This document shows positions 7,063 through 14,921 of a DNA stretch of 21,369 bases, piece after piece. The stretch spans positions 1-21,369 of the forward strand of contig JAGAFH010000200.1 of NCBI GenBank assembly GCA_017612755.1. The letters run 5' to 3'. The DNA comes from Clostridiales bacterium. GTDB lineage: Bacteria; Bacillota; Clostridia; Saccharofermentanales; Saccharofermentanaceae. A model generated the notes under the pieces. The model saw only the letters and a list, made by a program, of their open reading frames with translations. It made no database searches and was not told where the DNA came from. Every line of letters begins with the position of its first letter. Positions within the stretch are counted from its first letter, which is position 1. Both the position numbers and the translations under genes were made by a program.

Positions 7063-7079
7063 ATTATAATATTTATAAT
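7063..7079 (+). promoter_or_regulatory. AT-rich palindrome with two TATAAT boxes
   Basis: ATTATAA-TAT-TTATAAT is a perfect 7-3-7 inverted repeat and contains two overlapping candidate -10 boxes (7065-7070 and 7074-7079) upstream of the metallophosphoesterase. No good -35 hexamer fits either. It could be the promoter, an operator, or merely low-complexity AT sequence. Confidence 0.4.
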
Positions 7080-7110
7080 AAAATTCTTTTATAAAGGGGT
7101 CACACGGATA

Positions 7111-7953
7111 TTGGACAAGCCTGTAATCTTTATCATCATCGCCATTATACTGGCCATAGGGATCTATCTGGTCATACGGGGCTTAATCGAAGCCAGATCC
7201 CTTAAGATAACCCGGGATACCATAACCAAAAGGGACCGGAAAGGCGGTCCCGACCTGCGTCTTCTTTATTTCAGCGATCTTCATGCTGAGTTCTGCTTTA
7301 TATATCCCGCAGACGTAACATCCCTCATCAGAAGGGAATATGAGCAGAATGGCCTTGATATGGTAGTCTTCGGCGGCGATACCTGCAACAACCCCCTGAG
7401 AGTAAAAAAAGCCATAGATTACCTTAACCGGATAAAGGAGGTCTGCGACAGCCTGGATATACCCTTCTACGGCGTCTCAGGAAACCACGACCAGCTGGTG
7501 GACGATGATGATCTTGATAAGTGCGGCTATAAGTGCCTGGACAAAAAATGCATTACCGTTAAGTCGAGAGCTGACGGATCAGATATAGCCATTACCGGAG
7601 TTCCGGATTCAGGCAGGTTCGACAGGGTGTGGTACGATCCCCCCAAGATCCCGGAGGGCTGCAAGGGCCATATTCTCTTCGCCCACAACCCGGACCAGAT
7701 CCTGAACCTTCCCGAAGACAACGATGTGGATATCATGATCTCCGGCCATATCCACGGAGGCCAGATCAGGACCCTTCTGGGTATCGAGTTCAAACTCCTG
7801 CGAAAAGACATCCTTCCAAGAAAGGGCATAATCTCGGGACTTCACGATGTAAACGGCATAAAGCTCTTCATCTCAAAAGGCATAGGCTGCGTATTCCTCC
7901 CCTTCAGATATAAAGCCCCCCCGGAAGTAAACATCATCGAGATAAAGATTTAA
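7111..7953 (+). CDS. Membrane-anchored calcineurin-like metallophosphoesterase
   Basis: A 280-residue protein. An N-terminal hydrophobic segment (4-23) is followed by a basic stretch and acts as a signal anchor, probably leaving the enzyme outside the membrane. The five metallophosphoesterase blocks are intact: FSDLH (Asp56, His58), GGD (Asp90), GNHD (Asn125, His126), AHNP (His192) and SGHIHGGQ (His213, His215). These bind two metal ions for phosphoester hydrolysis. The layout resembles B. subtilis YkuE and E. coli YaeI. The natural substrate cannot be told. The start is TTG at 7111, preceded by AAAGGGG at about eleven bases. No ATG lies nearby in frame. It is a single gene ending at a shared terminator. 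Confidence 0.92.
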   Translation: MDKPVIFIIIAIILAIGIYLVIRGLIEARSLKITRDTITKRDRKGGPDLRLLYFSDLHAEFCFIYPADVTSLIRREYEQNGLDMVVFGGDTCNNPLRVKKAIDYLNRIKEVCDSLDIPFYGVSGNHDQLVDDDDLDKCGYKCLDKKCITVKSRADGSDIAITGVPDSGRFDRVWYDPPKIPEGCKGHILFAHNPDQILNLPEDNDVDIMISGHIHGGQIRTLLGIEFKLLRKDILPRKGIISGLHDVNGIKLFISKGIGCVFLPFRYKAPPEVNIIEIKI

Positions 7954-7958
7954 GCAAT

Positions 7959-7985
7959 AAAAAGGCTGCCCGGAGGCAGCCTTTT
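7959..7985. terminator. Bidirectional terminator between convergent genes
   Basis: GGCTGCC, a CGGA loop and GGCAGCC (7964-7981) form a strong stem. It is flanked by A's on the left and TTTT on the right, so each strand has a U-tract. It serves the metallophosphoesterase (+) and glycogen phosphorylase (-). Confidence 0.93.
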
Positions 7986-8004
7986 GTTATTCGGTCTTCT
8001 GCTG

Positions 8005-10389
8005 TCAGATCTTGCAGGCCTTAACGTCCCAGATCTCCTTAGCATATTCTGCGATAGTCCTGTCGGAAGAGAACTTACCGGAATTACAGATGTTGATCCA
8101 GCACATCTTTGCCCAGGCCATCTCATCCTTATAGTCTGTGTAGAGACGGTCTCTCGTCTTTCTGTAATCGTCGAAGTCACCCAGTACATAGTAAGGGTCA
8201 CCGGGCTGCCAGTTGGTTCCGTAGAGGATGCCGTTGTAAAGATCCTGGAACATGCCTGTGCCCTCATCGTTGAAGGTGCCGTCCACAAGTCTGTCGAGAG
8301 CCTTCTTGATGCCGGGGATATTCTCGTACTGCCACTGGGGATTGTAGTAAGCCTTGGTAGCAGCCATATCCTGGGATCTGCATCCGAAGATGTAGATATT
8401 GTCGTTGCCTACAGCCTCTGCGATCTCAACGTTAGCTCCGTCAAGAGTACCAAGTGTAACTGCGCCGTTCATCATGAACTTCATGTTACCTGTACCGGAT
8501 GCCTCAAGACCTGCTGTGGAGATCTGCTCTGAAACATCTGCGGCAGGGAAGATCTTCTCACCGTTAGATACGTTGTAGTTCTCGATGAAGACCACCTTGA
8601 GTCTGCCCTTCATATCAGGATCACTGTCGATGAGCTTGGCGATCTCATTGATGAACTTGATGATAGCCTTGGCACGGAAATATCCGGGAGCTGCCTTAGC
8701 ACCGAAGATGATAGTTACAGGGGGAAGATCAAGCTTGGGATTCTCCTTGATCCTGTCATAGAGGTTGAGAGCATAGATAGCGTTGAGAAGCTGTCTCTTA
8801 TACTCGTGAAGTCTCTTGATCTGGACATCGTAGATAGAATCAGGGTTGAGCTCGATATCATGCGCCTTCTTAAGATGAGCTGCCAGCTGCTCCTTCTTCT
8901 GCTTCTTGATGGCAAGCAGCTTCTTCATTACCTTGGGATCATCCTTATACTTCTCAAGCTTCTTAAGGTCCTCAAGATGTGTTACCCACTTGTCGTTTCC
9001 AAGGAGCTCAGTGATAAGTGCAGCCAGCTCAGGGTTACATGTGCGGAGCCATCTTCTGGGAGTAACGCCGTTTGTCTTGTTGGAGAACTTCTCGGGATAT
9101 ATCTGATACCAGTCCTTCAGGGTCTCGTTCTTAAGGATATCTGTATGAAGGGCTGCAACGCCGTTTACGGAGTGTGATCCGTAGATAGCCAGCCATGCCA
9201 TCTGTACCTTGCCGTCTGCAAGAGGGCTCATCCTGTCGATAAGCTCAGAGTAGAGGCCTGCCTCGTACATCTGGGCGCGGAACTGGTTATTGATACCCTC
9301 AACGATCTCGAAGATCCTGGGGAACAGGAATCTGAAGATGGAGATATCCCACTTCTCAAGAGCCTCAGCCATGATGGTGTGGTTAGTATATGCAAATGTA
9401 TCCTTAACGATCTCCCATGCTTCCTCCCAGCGGATACCGTTCTCGTCCACAAGGATCCTCATAAGCTCGGGGATACCGATAACGGGGTGGGTATCGTTAA
9501 GCTGGATAGTATTGTACTTGGCGAAATCGTGAAGATCGTCGCCGTGGACCTTCTTGTACTTTCTTACGATGTCCTGAAGGGAAGCGGAAACGAAGAAATA
9601 CTGCTGTCTTACACGGAGCACCTTACCGTCGTAAGATGTATCGTTGGGATAGAGTACTCTCCAGATATCGTTTACCCTGTTTCTCTCGATGACGGCATCG
9701 TCAAATCTCTGGGAATTGAAGAGATTGAAGTCGAAGTCCTGGGCAGGCTCAGCCTTCCAAAGTCTCAGAAGGTTGATATTCTTCGTGCCGTAGCCGGTGA
9801 TGGGAAGGTCGTAAGGAATAGCCCACACATCGATATCGTTGTAGTGGACCTTAACTCTCTCATCGTATCTTGCAGGTGTGAAAGGATAACCTCTCTCCAT
9901 CCATGCATCGGGATATTCCTTCTGGAAACCGTTCTCGATAGCCTGACGGAAGAGTCCGTAGCGGTAAAGGATACCGTATCCGTTAACGGGAAGGTTCAGA
10001 GTTGCGCAGGAATCAAGGAAACATGCTGCAAGTCTTCCGAGACCGCCGTTTCCGAGGGCAGGGTCGATCTCCTGCTCCAGGATGTCCGTAAGGTCATATC
10101 CGAAGGAAGCCAGGGCCTCCTTAGCCTGATCGTAGATACCGAGGTTTACAAGGTTGTTGAGGAGGGATCTTCCCTCAAGGAACTCAGCAGACAGATAGTG
10201 AGCCTGTCTTACCTTGGAATACTTCTCTCTCGTCTTCTGGAAATCGTCTGAGATGATCTCAACGACGCTCTTGCTCAGAGCCGTCCAGTAATCTCTTGCA
10301 GTCGCATTCTCGAGAGACATACCTGTCTCAGCCTTTACGTGTGACTGCATCTTCTCTTCTAACATCTTTGCTGTTATCTCTTTTGCCAT
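8005..10389 (-). CDS. glgP: Glycogen/alpha-glucan phosphorylase
   Basis: A 794-residue protein of the normal length for the family. It releases glucose-1-phosphate from the ends of glycogen or maltodextrin using phosphate and pyridoxal phosphate. The signature EASGTGNMKFMMNGA is complete, with Lys637 as the predicted PLP Schiff-base lysine. Other conserved blocks are LGNGGLGRLAACFLDS, NDTHP and KRLHEYKRQLLN. It stands alone, with no glgA, glgC or glgB beside it. The ATG at 10389 is the only plausible start, because no in-frame ATG, GTG or TTG lies nearer the ribosome site, which is 27 bases upstream beyond a hairpin. It has its own promoter and shares a terminator with the convergent gene. 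Confidence 0.97.
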   Translation of the reverse strand: MAKEITAKMLEEKMQSHVKAETGMSLENATARDYWTALSKSVVEIISDDFQKTREKYSKVRQAHYLSAEFLEGRSLLNNLVNLGIYDQAKEALASFGYDLTDILEQEIDPALGNGGLGRLAACFLDSCATLNLPVNGYGILYRYGLFRQAIENGFQKEYPDAWMERGYPFTPARYDERVKVHYNDIDVWAIPYDLPITGYGTKNINLLRLWKAEPAQDFDFNLFNSQRFDDAVIERNRVNDIWRVLYPNDTSYDGKVLRVRQQYFFVSASLQDIVRKYKKVHGDDLHDFAKYNTIQLNDTHPVIGIPELMRILVDENGIRWEEAWEIVKDTFAYTNHTIMAEALEKWDISIFRFLFPRIFEIVEGINNQFRAQMYEAGLYSELIDRMSPLADGKVQMAWLAIYGSHSVNGVAALHTDILKNETLKDWYQIYPEKFSNKTNGVTPRRWLRTCNPELAALITELLGNDKWVTHLEDLKKLEKYKDDPKVMKKLLAIKKQKKEQLAAHLKKAHDIELNPDSIYDVQIKRLHEYKRQLLNAIYALNLYDRIKENPKLDLPPVTIIFGAKAAPGYFRAKAIIKFINEIAKLIDSDPDMKGRLKVVFIENYNVSNGEKIFPAADVSEQISTAGLEASGTGNMKFMMNGAVTLGTLDGANVEIAEAVGNDNIYIFGCRSQDMAATKAYYNPQWQYENIPGIKKALDRLVDGTFNDEGTGMFQDLYNGILYGTNWQPGDPYYVLGDFDDYRKTRDRLYTDYKDEMAWAKMCWINICNSGKFSSDRTIAEYAKEIWDVKACKI

Positions 10390-10423
10390 AACAAACCGAC
10401 ACCGCTTACCGGTGCCCCTCCTT
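10390..10423 (-). promoter_or_regulatory. glgP leader: ribosome site separated from start by a hairpin
   Basis: A perfect AAGGAGG (minus strand of 10417-10423) lies 27 bases before the ATG, which is too far for normal use. Between them is a stem of seven pairs including one G-U (GGCACCG, loop GUAAG, CGGUGUC, 10398-10416). If folded, the stem abuts the ribosome site and leaves exactly eight bases to the ATG, an ideal spacing. The fold may therefore be required for translation, or be a control point. Confidence 0.6.
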
Positions 10424-10454
10424 TACAGTCAAAGTAGTCTTTAAAACTTCAATA

Positions 10455-10484
10455 ATTCTATCAGTTTTAGTCCCCTCTGGTCAA
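10455..10484 (-). promoter_or_regulatory. Promoter of glgP
   Basis: On the minus strand TTGACC (10479-10484), an 18-base spacer and TAGAAT (10455-10460) form a good SigA-type promoter. The leader would be nearly 60 bases. It stands back to back with the promoter of the opposite operon. Confidence 0.7.
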
Positions 10485-10519
10485 TTTGAACAGGGTATTT
10501 TAAAAGACTTTCTATAAGG

Positions 10520-10548
10520 TTGATAAAATTGGGGGGATATATTAGAAT
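10520..10548 (+). promoter_or_regulatory. Promoter of the A24 peptidase operon
   Basis: TTGATA (10520-10525), a 17-base spacer and TAGAAT (10543-10548). The -35 hexamer covers a TTG that would otherwise give an earlier start, so it argues for the ATG at 10577. Predicted transcript start is near 10555. Confidence 0.7.
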
Positions 10549-10576
10549 TTTGTTATTAAAAATGATGGAGACACCA

Positions 10577-11464
10577 ATGGATCACATTGTCGCGGTCATC
10601 GTCGCAGCCATTCTCGGTGCGGCGGTAGGCTTTTCAGTAACATACCTTTTCAATATACTTCCCGAAAGCTGGCTTCAGGACTATGGCTATGATGAGAAAG
10701 CCCCTGATTTCCGCCTTGCCAAGAGGATGAAGCTGATGCCTCACGGCCTTATTTCGGCAGTATTCTGTACCGCTGCCTATGTTTCGACGGTCGTTTCCCT
10801 TTACAGCAGATATTTTGCGGTCTTCAGGCCCTTACACATATGCGTTATCCTTCTTCTCGTACCCGTGGTCGTCATCGTTATGATGTCCGACAGGCTCAAC
10901 AGGATAATCCCCGACGAATGTTCCCTTTTTATACTGATCCTGGGCATCCTGGGCTGTGTGGGAGACGTGACGGAAAAGACTTACTGGTTCTCCAATGACG
11001 CCGGATGGTATATCCCCATTCTCAACAGGGTCATTGCCATGGTGGCAGGTTACGGTCTTTTATGGATAATCAACTTCCTCTGCGTCACCTTCCTGGGCAA
11101 GGAGGGTATGGGACAGGGAGACATGAAGCTTCTTGGAGCCTGCGGTTTCCTGGTGGGCTGCTACGGAATAATAGTCCTTCTCTATGTAGGATTCGTTTCC
11201 GCCCTTTTCTTTGCCATCCCCCTCTTCATCAGAAAGCGGATCAGGATCGCCAAAGAAAAGAAGGAGATCGCCGGAAGCGAGGATCCTGCGGCCAAACGGC
11301 GCGAGATCGCCATAGCCAAGAAGAACATGCACTTTGCGGATGATCCCGATTACCTGGCCTTCGGACCTTTCCTGGCTTTTGGAGCCGTTGTGTATCTTGT
11401 TTTCGAGGGTTTCTTCTACTGGCATCTCATCGGATTCTTCATCATCTCGGGGTTGACTTTCTGA
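10577..11464 (+). CDS. A24 (type IV prepilin peptidase) family aspartic protease
   Basis: A 295-residue multi-pass membrane protein. Two catalytic aspartates fit the family: Asp105 in SDRLNRIIPDE and Asp182 in the GxGD motif (GMGQGDMKLLGA). A later LAFGPFLAFGA block (260-270) is also typical. The family cleaves the leader of prepilins and pseudopilins. The N-terminal methyltransferase part with its four cysteines is missing, although residues 18-30 keep a trace of the GxxLNxxxxRLP region. A charged cytoplasmic loop of about 40 residues (219-258) lies before the last helices. I chose the ATG at 10577, with GGAG six bases upstream. Other in-frame ATGs lie at 10562-10567. No pilin or pilus gene is in the window, so the substrate is unknown. 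Confidence 0.85.
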   Translation: MDHIVAVIVAAILGAAVGFSVTYLFNILPESWLQDYGYDEKAPDFRLAKRMKLMPHGLISAVFCTAAYVSTVVSLYSRYFAVFRPLHICVILLLVPVVVIVMMSDRLNRIIPDECSLFILILGILGCVGDVTEKTYWFSNDAGWYIPILNRVIAMVAGYGLLWIINFLCVTFLGKEGMGQGDMKLLGACGFLVGCYGIIVLLYVGFVSALFFAIPLFIRKRIRIAKEKKEIAGSEDPAAKRREIAIAKKNMHFADDPDYLAFGPFLAFGAVVYLVFEGFFYWHLIGFFIISGLTF

Positions 11465-11465
11465 T

Positions 11466-12461
11466 ATGAGCAGCGACCGTCCGGAGTTTTCAGTACTGAT
11501 GAAATATCACTTCGGAAAGCCTCAGGCCCTGACCTGGAGCTATCCCATAATGGTCATGACCATCCTGCTGATGCTCTTTTACGTGATCAGATGCTTTCTG
11601 CCTTCAGATGAAGCGGCGATCCCCGCCACATCCCTGATAGGCTTTTCCATCTTCGTACCCATCGTTACCATATTCTGCCTGGTACTGCCCTCCCTTTACC
11701 TTATGAAGGGCCATTACGACGTGCTGGTAGGAAGATATGCGGGCGTGGGCGTTCTGGTGACTTCCTTCCTTTCAGGAGTCCCCCTGATGCTCATCAGCGT
11801 TTCCATCTATAATATCTTCGCGTGGCTGTGGCTTCACACGGGAGCTTCCATGGTCTATCCCGCATTCCTCTATTTCGGAGGAACAGAGACCGCCTCTGCA
11901 AAAGTCCTTTCCATCCTTACGGATACCGTCATACCGGGATTTGGAGCCTGCCTCTTCTTTTTCGGAGTGCTCTGGTCCAGATTCCGCTCCGGGGAAAGGC
12001 TGGCCGGCTATATCATCATCGGCCTGACCTATGCCCTTTACGGACTGGACTTTATCAATTTCCCGTCCCTTTTCATTATCGGCTTCTGGTGTGCCTTCGT
12101 AAGATCCAAGAGCATGAGCCTCTTCGGACCTTTCCTGTGCCTTATCGGATGCCGTCTTACGGATCTTCTCCTTGCCGGGACCCTGTCCAGGGTGGATATA
12201 ATGACCACCGTGGCTTATTCCGACATCGACCCTACATATCTTTATGCTTCGCTTCCCTCCCTGTTTATCGGACTGATCCTCCTTTCATTCTTCATGAGGA
12301 TACTGACTGATTTCAACGCAGCTTATGCCACAAAGGAAGAGGACAGCGAGTACGACTCAAGGATCCCCTCATTTGACAGAGGATTGAACCTTTCCATAGT
12401 CCTGTCCGCTGTCCTGATGATCATCCTCTGGGTCATGTTATTCAAAGGAGTCCACTTATGA
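11466..12461 (+). CDS. Multi-pass membrane protein, CPBP-like without catalytic residues
   Basis: A 331-residue protein with about eight hydrophobic segments. Residues 150-235 recall the CPBP (CAAX protease and bacteriocin-processing) fold: VIPGFGACLFFFGVL takes the place of the EExxxR helix, GLTYALYGLDFIN the place of the FxxxH helix, and SLFIIGFWCAFVRSKSMSLFG that of the GxxxGxxyxxtgSL segment. The glutamates, arginine and histidine are absent, so if it belongs to this family it is not a protease of the known kind. This assignment is inference from pattern only. It starts one base after the stop of the A24 gene with a weak ribosome site, which suggests coupled translation, and overlaps the next gene by ATGA. 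A soluble charged loop (about 287-305) precedes the last helix. Confidence 0.8.
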   Translation: MSSDRPEFSVLMKYHFGKPQALTWSYPIMVMTILLMLFYVIRCFLPSDEAAIPATSLIGFSIFVPIVTIFCLVLPSLYLMKGHYDVLVGRYAGVGVLVTSFLSGVPLMLISVSIYNIFAWLWLHTGASMVYPAFLYFGGTETASAKVLSILTDTVIPGFGACLFFFGVLWSRFRSGERLAGYIIIGLTYALYGLDFINFPSLFIIGFWCAFVRSKSMSLFGPFLCLIGCRLTDLLLAGTLSRVDIMTTVAYSDIDPTYLYASLPSLFIGLILLSFFMRILTDFNAAYATKEEDSEYDSRIPSFDRGLNLSIVLSAVLMIILWVMLFKGVHL

Positions 12462-13651
12462 ACGAGAGCGAGAGATACACGAGAGATAAGGCAGCTGTTA
12501 TGAGCATGATCAAGTTTATCCTGATCGTTCTCATCTTCTGCGCCATCTGTTTCTGCGCCACTAAGATCGTAGTAGTCCTGGTGCCTTTCCTTATAGGTTT
12601 CCTTCTGGCAAAGACAAGCTTTGCCATCGCAGGACTCTTCGTAAAAAAGGAAACTAAGAAAGCAGTAGCCAAGAAGAAGAGAAAGAAGATCGCCCTGGTG
12701 GTCTATACTATCCTTCTCATCATCATGGGACTTTTCCTTGTCTGGTGCTGCATCTCCCTTATCGCACAGCTTTCGAGGGCTGTTGAATCCCTGACGAAGA
12801 TAGCTACGGAATTTGACGTCACCGCCTGGGGCACCTCCCTTATCGAGAAGATAAACGCTACCGGCGGAAGATACCTTACCGATAATACGATAGCCACCCT
12901 CGAGGAATCCCTTATAGGCATCTGGGGAAGCATCGTGACCAAGATCCCCGGGATCATATCGGCTTTCCTCACTTCCATCTGGAATCTGGCAGGAAGCATA
13001 CCTTACGGCATATTCGTAGTCATCTGTGTTATCCTCAGCGGTTATTATTTCATAAACGACGGTTCCAGGGTGCTCCGTTTCTATATGCGAAACGTTCCCA
13101 ACAGGACTTTCAGGGCAAAATCCATCTCCCTTATAAACGACCTGGCAGTAACGCTCTTCAGGGCTTTAGGCGGTTACGCCCTGCTCCTTATCATCACCAC
13201 TTTTGAGGCCTGGGCTGCATTTAAGCTGGCAGGCATCGAATACGCCATCATCCTGGCCATCATAACAGGTCTTATCGATTTCCTTCCCGTACTGGGCATA
13301 AGCGCCACCATGATCCCGGTAATGATCTACTGCGGAGTTCACGGGGACTACAAAGCAGTCGCCATCCTCATAGTCGCTATGGCCATCATGACGGTGGTCA
13401 GAAGGCTCATCGAGCCTCCTATCCTGGGAAAGACACTTCAGATCCATCCCCTTCTCATGCTCCTGGGAATGGCAGCAGGCGTATATATCTGGGGTGCTAT
13501 AGGATTCCTCTTGGGTCCCGTGGTCCTCATTATAATCATCGATATCATGCATGTTTTCGAGCTTGATAAGAAGATCATGAACTTCCTGTCGAGAGTTCTT
13601 TCCAGCTTTATGAAGCCTGAGAAAAAGGGAAAACTGGCAACTAAAAAATAA
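12458..13651 (+). CDS. AI-2E family permease, YtvI-like
   Basis: A 397-residue membrane protein of normal length for the family, with about eight helices. Residues 315-355 carry the family block RRLIEPPILGKTLQIHPLLM followed by LGMAAGVYIWGAIGFLLGP, and DFLPVLGISATMIPV lies earlier. The form is close to B. subtilis YtvI, described as a sporulation membrane protein, although many members are not tied to sporulation and some transport small molecules or sodium. A basic lysine-rich cytoplasmic loop (63-78) and a basic C-terminal tail are seen. AAAGGAG lies seven bases before the ATG. It is the last gene of the operon and converges on the U32 gene with two bases between stops and no terminator. 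Confidence 0.9.
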   Translation: MNESERYTRDKAAVMSMIKFILIVLIFCAICFCATKIVVVLVPFLIGFLLAKTSFAIAGLFVKKETKKAVAKKKRKKIALVVYTILLIIMGLFLVWCCISLIAQLSRAVESLTKIATEFDVTAWGTSLIEKINATGGRYLTDNTIATLEESLIGIWGSIVTKIPGIISAFLTSIWNLAGSIPYGIFVVICVILSGYYFINDGSRVLRFYMRNVPNRTFRAKSISLINDLAVTLFRALGGYALLLIITTFEAWAAFKLAGIEYAIILAIITGLIDFLPVLGISATMIPVMIYCGVHGDYKAVAILIVAMAIMTVVRRLIEPPILGKTLQIHPLLMLLGMAAGVYIWGAIGFLLGPVVLIIIIDIMHVFELDKKIMNFLSRVLSSFMKPEKKGKLATKK

Positions 13652-13653
13652 GA

Positions 13654-14919
13654 TCAGATATTATTGGGAAGTATACCCTCGTCCTTGTCCCCGTCACGGC
13701 TTAAGAACGACATGGGGGGAAGATCCACTTTGCGGTCTGTCCTCATCCTGAAATCAGTCTGGGGATGGGGCATGGAGTCGATAGGGTTCATATCCATATC
13801 AAACAGTCCGGCGGCCTTTACGGGCTCCTCATAGCCCTCAGGGCGCATGATATTCAACACATCTCCCCTGTAGAGCTTGTTTCTCTGGGAAACGATATAC
13901 GTATCCGTAGAAGGATCGTAGGACTTTACTACTCCCACCACAAAAGCGGGCTTGTTATATGTCCTGTCATAAGACATCTGGGCATTATCGGAGGGAGCAT
14001 CATAGAAAAATCCCGTGCCGTAATCCCTGTGGACTACTTTTTCAAGAAGATCCGTCCACCGGGGATCGGTCTTATATCCTTCCGGATCTTTCATATAAAG
14101 ATCCACGGCCTCTCTGTAGACCTTTGTGGCGCAGGCGGCATAATATGCCCCCTTTATCCTTCCCTCTATCTTGAAGCTGTCTATGCCTGCTTCTATCATG
14201 TCAGGGACGTGATCTATCATGCAGATATCCTTACTGCTCAGGATATAGGTGCCGTGCTCGTCCTGCTCGATGGGAAGGGGTTCATCAGGTCTCTTTTCCT
14301 CTGCAATGGTATATCCCCATCTGCAGGGCTGGGCGCAGGCGCCGCCGTTGGACCTTCTGCCTGTAAAGTAATTGGAAAGAAGGCATCTTCCCGAGTATGA
14401 CATGCACATGGCGCCGTGGATAAAACACTCCAGCTCAAGATCTTCCGGGATATGCTTTCTGATCTCCCTTATCTGGGCGATAGAAACCTCTCTGGCGGGA
14501 ACGATCCTTTTCGCTCCCTGTCTGTACCAGAAATTACATGCTTCCGAATTGGTGACGCTGGCCTGGGTGGATATATGGATCTCCAGATCAGGAGCCACGT
14601 CCCTGACCCTGGTAAATATACCCGGGTCTGACACAAGAACGGCATCAGCCTTAGCCTCATGTGCCACAAAATCTATCTCATCGTTCACCAGGGCAAGGTC
14701 ATCTTCAAGGGCCAGGATATTCATGGTAACGTAGCACTTTACGTTATTTGAATGGGCATAGGCTATGCCCTCTTTCATGTCATCGTGATCGAAATTTCCC
14801 GAAAAGGTACGGAGCCCGAACTTCTTGCCGGACATATAGACGGCGTCAGCACCGTAGGTCACTGCGGTCTTAAGCTTTTCCAGATCTCCTGCAGGACTTA
14901 AAACTTCCGGCCTTTTCAT
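13654..14919 (-). CDS. U32 family protein, TrhP-type tRNA hydroxylation factor
   Basis: A 421-residue protein. The opening MKRPEVLSPAGDLEKLKTAV is typical, and ECFIHGAMCMSYSGRC (164-179) with NGGACAQPCRWGY (191-203) is the U32 signature, including Cys172, 179, 195 and 199. U32 proteins were long called peptidases or collagenases. Members such as E. coli TrhP (YegQ) and B. subtilis YrrN/YrrO are now known to act in prephenate-dependent 5-hydroxyuridine formation at tRNA position 34. The place directly after mltG matches the B. subtilis yrrL-yrrO order, though the O-methyltransferase is missing here. The ATG at 14919 is nine bases after GAGGA. A GTG at 14925 is the alternative. Confidence 0.93.
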   Translation of the reverse strand: MKRPEVLSPAGDLEKLKTAVTYGADAVYMSGKKFGLRTFSGNFDHDDMKEGIAYAHSNNVKCYVTMNILALEDDLALVNDEIDFVAHEAKADAVLVSDPGIFTRVRDVAPDLEIHISTQASVTNSEACNFWYRQGAKRIVPAREVSIAQIREIRKHIPEDLELECFIHGAMCMSYSGRCLLSNYFTGRRSNGGACAQPCRWGYTIAEEKRPDEPLPIEQDEHGTYILSSKDICMIDHVPDMIEAGIDSFKIEGRIKGAYYAACATKVYREAVDLYMKDPEGYKTDPRWTDLLEKVVHRDYGTGFFYDAPSDNAQMSYDRTYNKPAFVVGVVKSYDPSTDTYIVSQRNKLYRGDVLNIMRPEGYEEPVKAAGLFDMDMNPIDSMPHPQTDFRMRTDRKVDLPPMSFLSRDGDKDEGILPNNI

Positions 14920-14921
14920 GG

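Noticed and set aside
9379..10251. Open frame of 290 codons on the plus strand opposite glgP
   Set aside because: It is antisense to a highly conserved phosphorylase and its product has no recognisable domain.
10520..10576. Earlier TTG start for the A24 peptidase (19 more residues)
   Set aside because: The TTG is part of a -35 hexamer with a matched -10 box, and the ATG at 10577 has a GGAG site at a good distance.
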